Source: Ailurus styani (Eukaryota; Chordata; Mammalia; Carnivora; Ailuridae). From it: DNA of 64,000 nucleotides. Within the stretch, counting starts at the first letter, position 1; each line of letters starts with the position of its first letter. The translations under genes and the position numbers were made by a program. The DNA is taken from contig LNAC01000164.1 in assembly GCA_002007465.1 (NCBI GenBank), forward strand, positions 2,183,884 to 2,247,883, read 5' to 3'. Positions 1-9,999 of the stretch are shown here, one piece after another. Below the pieces are notes generated by a model. That model worked only from the letters and a program-made list of their open reading frames with translations. It made no database searches and was not told the DNA's origin.

Positions 1-104
1 GGTGGGGGGAGGATATTTCTGTCCAGACTAAATGCAGCTTCAGGCCTCTGTCTGCCCCCCCACTAACAGCTGCTCCCAGGGGCCCCCTGGCTCTGCAGGG
101 CTGA

Positions 105-114
105 CTAAATATAG
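105..114 (+). promoter_or_regulatory. Consensus MEF2 site CTAAATATAG beside an E-box
   Basis: CTAAATATAG matches YTA(A/T)4TAR exactly. A CAGCTG E-box lies 38 bp upstream at 67-72. This MEF2/E-box pairing is typical of muscle enhancers, but function here is inference. Confidence 0.35.
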
Positions 115-1923
115 TCCCCCCCACCCCAGCAAACCCCCAAAGTTCACCTCTTCCCACTGGCCCCACCCACATGAGGGCAGGGAGGAGGCTGGGGAGCCCA
201 CTGTGTGATCTTAGGCCAGTGTATCCCCCTCTCTGGGCTCTCAGATATGAAACATCAAGTGTTACTCAGCTCTAGGCCCTAACACGCCTAACAGGTACTG
301 CTGGAGAGCAGACCACAAAGGTGACTAAACTGGGGTCTCCGTCCAGGGACATAAGGGGCAAGATCCCCTCCTCCAAGTGACTCCAACCTGCTTCGGCGAA
401 AGAATGGCTGGGGGGGGCCTGCCCAGCACCCCAAGTACCTGTAGGCTTATAAACATGGCCCCCTCCACCCAGCCTGTTCCTTGCCCAGACTGGGCAATAC
501 CAGGCTCCTCCAATCTGCCCCAGCCGGACCCTGGCCAGGAAACAAGTTGTGCCAGGCTTGGGGGAGGGGTGGGGGGGACACGGGAGCATGACAGCTGCTA
601 TTTCCTGGAGGCCACAGTCGGGCACAACCCGGATTCCTGCCTGGCTCCACACTCCACCAGACAGCCTCTCCCGGGCTCCGGTCCCCAACACGGCACCCCC
701 TTCCCCGGCGTCAGCACCCTATCAGACCCCAGCCAGGGTCCCTGTCTCACTGTACTGGTACAGGCAGGAAGACAGTGCCAGAGGTACCTTCTGGTTTGGG
801 CTGGGGAGAACCGTGGTCTCTGCAGGGTTCAACAGGCGGGGGAGACAGCCCCACCTTCCCTCCTCCTGCCTGCCTGCCCACCCGGCTGCTTCCCCCAGCC
901 CCACACGCACCAAATTCCCCACATGCCTGTCTGTCTCTGACAGCTCGAGCAAATACTTGGCTGCACGGGCACCCGCTGTTCTGAGCCCGCTGCGCCTCCT
1001 CCCCTGCCTTCCCCGGGGGGCTCTGCAGACGCAGCCAGGGATGGGAGGGGGCCAGAGCCAAGAAGCTTGGTGGGCAGTGTTGGGGGGGGTGGGGGAGGAG
1101 GGGAGCAAAGGCAGGGAGGACCAGTCTCAATTCCAAAGCGCCACCCCCGGCCGCCAAGCCTGGGGTACTGAGGGACCTGGGAGGCCACTGTGAGCCAGCT
1201 CTGGCTGGGCGGCAGCTGCCGACACCCCCACTGCCCCCCGGAACCTCCCAGGAGGACCTTCCGGAGGCCTCCCACTCGCCTCAGCCGATGAAACAGCATC
1301 TGCCACCCCCGCGGCGGTGGCAGCTCAGGACAGGGCGGAGGGCACCATGAGGCCCCTGGGGAAGGCTTTGAAATCTGGACTATGGCCCGGCCCCTCCTGG
1401 CAGCCCCGGCCTCCCCCCACAGGCCCAGCCTTAGAGCCTGGTGGGGGGTGCGTTCTGGCCCTCCCGCAATGCGAGGGGCGCACCCGCCCAGCTGCCGGGC
1501 CTGGGACATCTCCACTTGGACTGGCTGGGGGACTTTGTTTGCCCCCAACTACCCTCCTTCCTGCTTTGCCTTGCCTCCCTCCCAGGAGACCAGTGGAGGA
1601 AACACTTCCTGAGAATGGCTGGGATTTTCCGCTGGACGCTGCCTTGCTGGCAGGCTCCTTATCTCCCCCCTGCCTCATTCCTTCTCCCAGAGCCACCCCT
1701 GCAGCTAAATCACACTCCTGCCCCGCGTCTGCAGCCAGAGACCTCCTCGCTGCCCCACCGCTCTGCTCCTTGCCTAGGCACCCCTAGTATCTCCACCGTC
1801 CAGCACGTATCCAGGCAGCCTTGACACTGAGACCTCAGGGAATAACGCCCTCCATTTTGCAGATGGGTATATCGAGGTCAAGAGAGAGCCCGGTGAGCTA
1901 GGCCTCCCATCCGGTGCTCTTCC

Positions 1924-2126
1924 TTTTTTTTTTTTTTTTTTTTAAGATTTTATTTATTTATTTCACAGAGGGAGAGAGATCACAAGGAGGCAGAGAGGCA
2001 GGCAGAGAGGGGGAAGCAGGCTCCCTGCTGAGCAGAGAGCCCGATGCGGGCCTCGATCCCAGGACCCTGAGATCATGACCTGAGCCGAAAGCAGAGGCTT
2101 TAACCCACTGAGCCACCCAGGCGCCC
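1924..2126 (-). mobile_element. CAN-SINE
   Basis: Reverse-oriented full-length copy, T-tail at the left and GGCGCC head at the right. TSD CCGGTGCTCTTCCTTTT is present at 1911 and 2127. It is the only CAN-SINE in the first 14.8 kb. Confidence 0.95.
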
Positions 2127-2289
2127 CCGGTGCTCTTCCTTTTACCACTACCACACTTTCCTGCCCCAGGAACCCATTCAGCACCCCAGACTACTGGAGG
2201 CATTGGGGTAACTCCAAACAGAACTGCTCAGTGCTTTGGGTCCAAATACCCAGCTCACTATCCTAGACTAGCCTCCCAACATTCTCAAA

Positions 2290-2400
2290 GCCTCATGGTG
2301 GTCCTGTAAAGAAGCCCAAATGTACTATCTTTGTGACGCTAGACTTTGGGGTAGAGCCTCCTCTCCCCATTGCACAGATGGGGCTGCTGAGGCCCCCAGG
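2290..2400 (+). mobile_element. MIR-like fragment
   Basis: CCTCATGGTGGTCCTGTAAA then CATTGCACAGATGGGGCTGCTGAGG resembles the MIR core and 3' part, strongly diverged. Confidence 0.45.
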
Positions 2401-3414
2401 GGAGGGGGGAGCTGCAGGCGGCCATGAATCAGAGGGGGAGCTGGGAAGCCGCCCGGCCCTGCCGGCTGTCGCTGGAAGCAACAGCCGGCATTTCCTCCTC
2501 ACACTGGTGCCTCGGGAAGCGTGGGCAGCAGGCGGGTGGGCAGCGGGTGGGTGGGCAGCGCCGAGAGGACCCCTCCTGTGCCTACGGGCCAGCCGCATCC
2601 CCCTGCTCCCTGACTGGGCCCACACGGCCCACTCCCCGTGCCAGCCGGGTCTCCAAAGCAGGGCAGATCAGAGGCAGGCCTGGGTTTCTGTCTCAGGTAC
2701 AGACTCATGTCACTTGAGGGCACGGCAGGGAAGCCCCTCCTCTCAGATCCTCAATATCCCCTAGCGTCAAACAAGATTGAAACATGACCATTCACGCTTC
2801 CTTTGCAGTAAAACTCATGGTTCTGTGATTCTAGAATCCCAACACGACAAGAATCCTGAAGAGAAACCCTCTGCTCCAAGCATTCTGATTCTGAATTCCT
2901 GCGACTAAAAATTCTAGGCCACCAAGATCTTAACGCTCCCAGGAGAAAGGGGGCCAAGCCCACTCTCACCTGGAGCTACGGGCCCCGATAACCAATTCCC
3001 CATCTAGCTTTGGAGAAGGTGGGTCAGGCAGGGGAGGGCCTGGGTCTCTCCCACCAGGGTCAACAGGAACTGGAAATGAGACAGGCCTGGAGATAGAGCT
3101 GGTCTAGTCCCAGAGGGCCGGCCACCCCCTCGCGGCACACGCAGCCACTGAGGCTGCAGATGTCAGGAAGCCCAGCCCTTGCCAGAACTCGAGCGGGTAG
3201 CCAGGGGTTTGTGAACCTGCACCTCCACCCTGCAGCTCAGAGGGAGGACGGGCGTCAGGTCAGGGCTGGTCTCCCTGCTTCTCAGGTTCCAAGCCAAGCT
3301 CCACGCTTCATCTTCCTGTCTTCACCACCCACTGCTTCCTCTTTCCCACCACGGTCCCTCACCTCTCAGGCTCCCAGGCCAACCCCAGGCCAGGCCAGCT
3401 GACAGCCAGCCAGG

Positions 3415-3460
3415 ACAAAGGCTCTCAAGCCCATCTGACAGATGGAAAAACTGAGGTCCT
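3415..3460 (+). mobile_element. MIR-like fragment
   Basis: CATCTGACAGATGGAAAAACTGAGGTCC matches the MIR core pattern of bases around ACAGATGAGGAAACTGAGGC. Confidence 0.45.
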
Positions 3461-3919
3461 GGAAGAAGACACGACCTGCTCAAGGGCCAGGCCCCAGCCC
3501 CTACTGGTCTCTGGCCGCCATCTCCCAGCCTCACCCCCACCTCACTTATGGGAATCCTCTGCAGGCACAGCTTGTCTCCGCATACCAGTCAGGTCACCAG
3601 CGCAAGCACACCTCCTACCCAACTGTCCCCGGAGAGCACTCATTCCCACAGAATCGTCTGGCCATTCGTTCATTCATTCTTTCACTCGTCCAACTGGCCA
3701 ATCAGCCCACCCACCCCCATCCACGTGCCAGGTCCCTCGCCAGGGAAACGAGGGCCTCAAGGAGGAGAGAGCGAGGCTGCTGAAAGCCAGCAAACACAGG
3801 GCAGTGCCCGCGGCGTGCCAGGCAGTGTGGAAGGTGCCACAGACACGCAGATCAGCCTTGGCTGTTCCCATGGCGCTCGCAGCCAGTCAAGGGCTCGACG
3901 AGCACCCAACCCCACGTGG

Positions 3920-4070
3920 CACGTCCTGGGGCAAGTCACAAACTCTCCAGCCTCAGCTTCCTCATCTGTACACGGGGATGCTAAGAGCAGCCCATCACTG
4001 GCCTACCGTGGGGATTTAAAGGGAAGTGAAGGCTCGAAAGCCACTAACACCGTGCCTGCCCCAGTCTGGG
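3920..4070 (-). mobile_element. MIR fragment
   Basis: GGGCAAGTCACAAACTCTCC followed by AGCCTCAGCTTCCTCATCTG is the reverse complement of the MIR core; the trailing GGGATTTAAAGGGAAGTGA fits the same element. Confidence 0.6.
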
Positions 4071-6119
4071 TTTAGGATGATAGCCGCTGCCATCACCATT
4101 GCGACAACATATTATTATTATTATAGTAATAATTGGAGGACAGCAATTGATTAGAGCAGCAGCTAAAGCTCTTCAAACACTCAGCTGGTGCCAGACACTG
4201 GGGGGACAGGAAGGAATCACTGCCACATCCCATTGCAAGGCTGGCAAGGAGTGGGCTCACAAAACCCTATAAGCATCTGATGAATGAGGGAAGCAATGAC
4301 AGGAGGCATGGCCCTGCCTCTAAGAAAGGCACGCTCCAACATGTGCTCATGTGTGCTGCACACATATGTCCAAGCACTTCACTGGGCACGCATGTGTCCA
4401 CATGAGGAACCCGGGAGGTCCAGCAGACGGCAAGTTCCGTGGAAGGGGGAGAGGAGTGCAGGGAACAGNCCCCCGGGCCCCCCCCCCAGCCTCCCCCAGC
4501 CAGCAGCACTGAGCACAGAGCCGAGGGGGCTGTGGCAAGAGCAGGGACCGGGCCCGGTGGGGAGAGCCCCGGAAAGATGCTTTGCATAGTTCTGGCCACC
4601 AGATTACAGGCCTCAGCTAGGGCCCTGGGTGGGGGGCGTGGGGCTGCCAGGTGCTGCCCCACAGGAATCAGGCCCGGGCGTCCGCACTTTGTGCCCGTAC
4701 TGGCACGGCACCCGGGAGTTCCCGCCGGCAGGCCAGGCGAGTCCAAGGAGGTCAGAGGAGGTCACCGGGACGGGGGGAGTGGTGGGCTCCAGGGCTATGC
4801 GGGGTCCGCTGGACAGGGGAGGCTGGGTACAGGGCTCCCCCAGGGCCACCGGGCAGGCCTGGCTCTGCCCTGCTGGGGCCGGCAGCTGGAGGGGAGTAAA
4901 TATAGCGCGGGGCGTCCGGGCCACATTCCTGGGAGGCCAGCACGGCCCGCCTGCCCGCTGCTCCAGGCAGAGTGCAGCAGCCGGGCCCAGAACCGCCACT
5001 GCCCTCTTCCCAAACAAACAGAAAAATAAATAAAACCAGCTCTCACGGCCAGCACAGCCAGGGGGAGGGGGCAGGAAGGGGTGGACAGGGGAGCGGGCAG
5101 ACAGACCAGTTGCCACGGTTTCTGTTCCGCTGAGGAGGCGGCGGCCAACAAAAGAGGAAAATGGAGGAAAAGGGCAGGGAGATGGCCAGAGATGCCAGAA
5201 AAGGGGAGCCGATGCAGAGGAGAGAGGGAGGGTGTGACAAGGAGCGGCGTGGGGGTGGCAGGTCGGGAGGGAGAAAGGAGGTGTTAGGGCCAGCTGGGGG
5301 AAGGCAGAGGCAGCCTCTTGGGGTCAGTAATTCAGCAATTCAGCGACAGGGACGCCCCGGGGGGGGGCGGCAGGCAGACAAAGGGGGCTAGGGCAAGGGG
5401 CTGGCTCCGTGGGCCATGAAATATTAAAGAGCCTAGGCCAGTGAGTGACAGAGGTCAGAGAAATGAGGAGACTAGCCAGGGAGCTACCGGGACCCTGAAG
5501 CAGAGGGCGCCTCACTCCCCACCCCCACCCCATCCCTCTCCACCACCTCCAGCAGCGCCAGTCTCCCCAACTCTCCTGCTGGGGCTCCTTTCTGTCTTTC
5601 CATCCAAAGGGAACAGGCCGAGGGTGGGAGGGGCCATGGGGATTAGCGATGGCAGGGGACCTTTGCGGCTCCCTCTTCCCTCTGGCTGAGCTGTGTGCAG
5701 TCGGGCTTCCAGAGCTGCCAGCTACCCTAGCAAGAAGGCCAGGAGGCCTGTCAGCACGGCCGCTGCCACGGGTGCCTCCTGGGGAAGAAGGGGGTAGACA
5801 TCCAGCTTCCCCTTTACAGAAAAAAAATCAGCCAAGCCACCACTTTCCACAGAGACCAGCGGGGAGGGAAGTCTATGCCTCACAGCTCCGCTGAGCCAGC
5901 GAGTCCACGAGCGAGCAAGCCAGCAGGTCATCCCCTAGCCCTCCCACCCCACCCAGGCCCCGCTTCCAGCCTCATGAGCATGACCTTGGCCAGTCCCCTT
6001 GTCCCCGAGCCTGTGTCTTTGCCAGCCCCATACCACCCTAGGCTTGGTGTGAGCAAAGGAAAAAGAGGGCAACCAATAGGCTGAAAACCTGCTAGGGCAG
6101 GCAGCTGGGGCCAAGCATC

Positions 6120-6270
6120 TTCAAGTGCATAACCCTCCCCTGTGCCCCGTGAGGTCAGGCCTCTTATCAGCCCCATTCTACAGATGGGGAAGGGAAACCC
6201 AGAGAGCCAAAGTGATGTGCCCAACACCACACACCTGGTAACGAGCAGAATGGAGACAGAAATGCTAAGG
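6120..6270 (+). mobile_element. MIR fragment
   Basis: CCCCATTCTACAGATGGGGA then AACCCAGAGAGCCAAAGTGA and ACACACCTGGTAACGAGCAGAA follow the MIR order. Confidence 0.6.
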
Positions 6271-6359
6271 GTGAGTCACACAATCTTTTCTTCGCTTTCA
6301 CTGTAGGATATGAAGTCCTCATCAACCACAGAAGCCAACTTTTATTGCATGATGTGGGT

Positions 6360-6545
6360 TAGCCGCTGGTGCTGGGCATGAAGCAACCATCCCCGTGTCC
6401 CCCTGAAAATGGCTTTGTGAGGCAGGCACTCTTATGATCCCATGTCAGGGATACGGAAACTGAGGATCAGAGAGACAACTCATCCGAAGGTCATCCAGCC
6501 AGATAGTGGCACGGCCAGGATTCGGAGCCAGTGCTCAAACACACG
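6360..6545 (+). mobile_element. MIR fragment
   Basis: GGCAGGCACTCTTATGATCC, ACGGAAACTGAGGATCAGAG, GGTCATCCAGCCAGATAGTG and CCAGGATTCGGAGCC occur in MIR order. Confidence 0.75.
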
Positions 6546-6904
6546 TGTCTGGGTGAGGTCAAGGGAGGGAAGTAAGAGGACCCAGGAGAGCAGAGCTCAG
6601 TGGTCCTGCTGACCCCCAGAACACACACCATTAAAAGGGCAAAAACAAGGTTACAACTGCTGTGCCAGGGAGTGACCAGGAACTGCTTTTCAAACAGGAC
6701 ATGAGCGGAGCCCCGTGGGAACCCGGGGTGAGGGCACTGCCTAGGGGCCTGGCATAGAGAGATCTGCCTGGTCTACCCAGAGTCCATGTACCAGCTAACG
6801 CAAGCCCCTCCCCCAGCATGGGGATACTGAGGCTCACCCAAAGAGCGCCACCGGAAGCCCATCCTGTTGGCCCCCAGGGTTCCAACCTGCACCCCAGGGC
6901 CGGT

Positions 6905-7090
6905 GTGCCAGCAATTAATCACACCCCTGTAAGAGCCCCCAGTGCTGGCGGAAGGGGGGCAGGATCCCCTCCCTCTCTCCCAGGCCCTGCGAACCCGGAG
7001 GGAGGCCAGCATCAGAGGCAGGAAATGAAGAAGAATTTGCGATCTAATTGAGCTGGCGGGGGATTAGGCGGCAGAATGCAATTACAGGGG
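6905..7090. promoter_or_regulatory. Cluster of homeodomain-type sites
   Basis: CAATTAATCAC (6912-6922), TCTAATTGAG (7043-7052), GGATTAGG (7061-7068) and GCAATTACA (7078-7086) are grouped in otherwise GC-rich DNA. The AT-rich cores stand out from context and suggest a conserved enhancer; not proven. Confidence 0.3.
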
Positions 7091-7289
7091 CTGGAGCGGG
7101 GCCAGGGGCACTGACACCCCAAGATGTGGCCTGGCCCAGGTGACTGGGCCTAGCCAGTCTCTGGCAAAAGACACCCTACTGTGGTAGGAAGGTCGGGTAG
7201 GCAAGGATGGGGGCCAGACGGCTCTTCAGGTCATAGAAGACTGTAGGGTTCCAGCTCCATGTCACACCCAGAAGCAAGAAGTTTTCCTG

Positions 7290-8320
7290 GGAATTCTCCC
7301 CCAGGGAACAGCCCCACGGACTCTCACATGGGGAGCAGGCAGACAGAACACACGGAGAACATACACTCTCACAGGCTTTGCTCAGGCATGTACACACATG
7401 TGTTCACGCTCCCAGAAAAGCACCACATATCCACGTTCACTTGCATGGAGACAGACTCCAACCTGCAGACACACAGCTCTGGCCCTTTGCTGCCACCGGC
7501 TCCACCAAAAGGGGTGGGGGGGACAAAACAGAACAACAAAAAAAAAAATACACCCATGACCTTAAAATCCTTTTATTCCCATAATCACAGGCTGCCATCG
7601 CCGTGGATACGCGCTGTCACCCCGGCCCCAGCCTGTCTCCCTCCACAGCTTCCAAAACTCCCAGCAGGCAGGCAGACGGGGAGGCTGCCCAGTTACTGCC
7701 AGGGAGGGCAGAGGAGGGGAAGGACGGGGTGGGAGAGGTTCAGTGCTCCACACACACACTCAGGGCCTCAACCGGAGAGGGAGAGACTCAGAAAGACAGC
7801 CGGGCAGACAGACAGAGAAAGAGAAAGGAACACAGGCACCAGCCACGAAAGACAGACACAGACCACTCACTGCCCGCACAGCTCAGAAATGCCCACTCCC
7901 AGATCCACACACCACTTTCCCAATTCAGACACGCCACTCAGGGATTCAGGGTCTCCCAGATTTACAAGAATATACAAACCACACACACCGACACAAATCA
8001 CGAGTACACACTCCAAAATTCCAAGCGCACACAACTCAGAATATGCACATTCCCAGATTCACAAGGATAAATCCAACTTTCAGATACAGACTGATATTCA
8101 CAAACACACAAGTACAGATGCAATACAGACCCACCCAACTCCCAGACGCACAGATACACGTGCCCAGATGCACAAATATACATAAACACAGACTCCCACC
8201 CGTCAAGACAGACAGACAGACACACATTCAACACACAGATTCACAGATAGGAGGTGCCCTGAGTCATATGTACGCATACCACCTAGCTTCCCACATCCCA
8301 GACCCACAGACTAGACCCAC
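7290..8320. repeat. Degenerate CA-rich (CCCAGATNCACA-like) array
   Basis: Words such as CCCAGATCCACA, CCCAGATTCACAAG, CCCAGACGCACAGA and CCCAGATGCACAAA recur with irregular spacing between ACACAC stretches. The long frame across it (about 300 codons from 7259) is a by-product of stop-poor repeat sequence. Confidence 0.6.
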
Positions 8321-8614
8321 ACAGCCTCGCTGAGCAGCTGACACTGCCTTGGGCTTTAGTGGGCAGGTGGACTTGTTGGGGGATTCCTGGGTCTTTGAGG
8401 GGGCCAGCCCTTTCCCTTGCTTGTAGCCTGGGAGGTGGGCTCAGAGTTGGGGGGAATGAAGGGGAAAGTAAGAGAAAGGAAAAAAAAAAAAACTTGAGTG
8501 GGATATTCTTGTTGGGCAGTAGCGCGTGAGTAACTGGGGAGGCTTTTTGTGGTCTGGTGAGTTCCAGCTATGAGTGAGAGTTTAACTATTAATACACTTA
8601 ATCAAGGACACTTC

Positions 8615-8640
8615 ACACACACAGGCACACACACACAGGC
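8615..8640. repeat. (CA)n microsatellite, short
   Basis: CACACACACAGGCACACACACACAGG: two short CA runs separated by GG. Confidence 0.8.
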
Positions 8641-8804
8641 TGGGGCAGGACCAGGTGGTGGGGATCAGGGAGGGAGAACACCAGAATAAAGGGGGGAAAG
8701 CCCCAATTCAAGCCCCAGGGGGTGGGGAAAGTGGGAGGAGTTTCTATCCCAGGGCCTGCCTCCAGAGCAGGGGCAGGGGCAGTGATTCATTTCAGCAGCC
8801 CCAG

Positions 8805-8880
8805 AAAGGTGGGGCTTGACACACAGTAGGTGCTCAAAAAAATACACACTGGGGGCAATGAATGACTAAGTTATTTACAT
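8805..8880 (-). mobile_element. MIR 5'-part fragment
   Basis: GACACACAGTAGGTGCTCAAAAAAAT is the usual reverse-complement signature of the MIR head. Confidence 0.45.
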
Positions 8881-9447
8881 ATAAAGAACAGACAGTAATG
8901 GTAACAGTAATAACAATAAGCGAGCCTCTGCCCCATGCTTGACCAATAAGGCCAGGCTCCACAGCACCAGGACCAGGGAGTTAGTTCTGCCTTAATGGTC
9001 ACCCCACCAGACAGCGGGCTCTAGGAAAGCAGGCCTGGGTCTGGCTCATCGGTACACCCCCTCATTCCTCCACCCTATTCTGCATCCTAAAAAGTCAGCT
9101 GATCTCAGCCCAGCCCACACCCTACCCCCCAGAGAGACCCCCATTTCCATTCCACTCTCCCATAAATAACTAGGTGGGGCCCTAAGGAAGGTGGGGTATT
9201 TAATTCCCAGAGACTTGGTTCTTTATCCAGATACAACCCTGCTTGCCACGCTCCTATAAGCCTCAGTTTTATACTTGCCAAATGGGTAGAAGGCAGCAAA
9301 AAGCTGAGAGAGGCATCAAGAGTGGGGGCTCACAGTGGGAGCCCATGGAACAGAGGCCTGGGCCGGCCTGGGCCCTGGATGCAGAATCCTCCCCTCCTTC
9401 TCCCTTCCCCCACCCGGCCCAGCCCAGCCGGGTGGACATTCCAGGCC

Positions 9448-9455
9448 TCACGTGA
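9448..9455. promoter_or_regulatory. Palindromic E-box TCACGTGA followed by GATAA
   Basis: TCACGTGA is the preferred site of USF/TFE-type bHLH-ZIP factors; GATAA follows directly. It lies about 0.5-1 kb from the CpG island. Motif match only. Confidence 0.3.
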
Positions 9456-9999
9456 TAAAGACGAGGCCGCTGGCCCACGGGTAAGTCAACAGGCTCTGTC
9501 GGGGGAGAGATAGGAGGCCCAGGCCAGGGTCACCTGCTGAGCCGGGAAAACAGCCGGGCCCAAATACACACATAAATAAGGCGCCAACAGACAGCCGGTC
9601 AGCCAAGGAACCTCTGCCCCCACCTTGGAAAGGCTGGCTAAGGGCTTCCCTGGGAGAACCCCAGCTCATGCCAAGATGAGGCGGGGGTGCTACCAAGCTC
9701 CCCAGGGCTGACTGAGAACTCAGAGGCCAACCTTTCCTCAGCTGTTCCCACTCCTTCCCAGGACAAAAATCCCCCCCCCTTCCCCAAGGAGAGAACGATT
9801 TCCGTTCTGGGAGGGGGGTGACAGCTGCAGAGCGGGCCACTACCCCCCGCCCCCCCCACCAGCTCTTGCTTGAGTCTCATCCAGGGAAACTGCTAAATCA
9901 ACACTACTCAGTAGTAGGTAGCATCGACCTCAGTCTCCCCTCACCGCTCTCAAAAAGGGGTTTGGGAAAAGACTTCGGGTACCAGTTCCTAGGTTTCCT

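Larger units (their letters stand above)
1..9999. other. GC-rich non-coding block, putative CXXC5 intron 1
   Basis: No credible exon was found; open frames are chance frames in GC-rich DNA. It contains one CAN-SINE (1.9 kb), MIR-like fragments (2.3, 3.4, 3.9, 6.1, 6.4 and 8.8 kb), a degenerate CA-rich array (7.3-8.3 kb), G-runs, and motif clusters described separately. Assignment to CXXC5 intron 1 is by synteny only. Confidence 0.5.

Noticed and set aside
829..1548. 239-codon and neighbouring open frames in the first 2 kb
   Set aside because: GC-rich DNA lacks stops; frames overlap in all phases and show no recognisable protein.
7259..8185. 308-codon open frame on the plus strand
   Set aside because: Composition is His/Thr/Gln-rich from degenerate CA repeats, with no domain and overlapping open frames on both strands.
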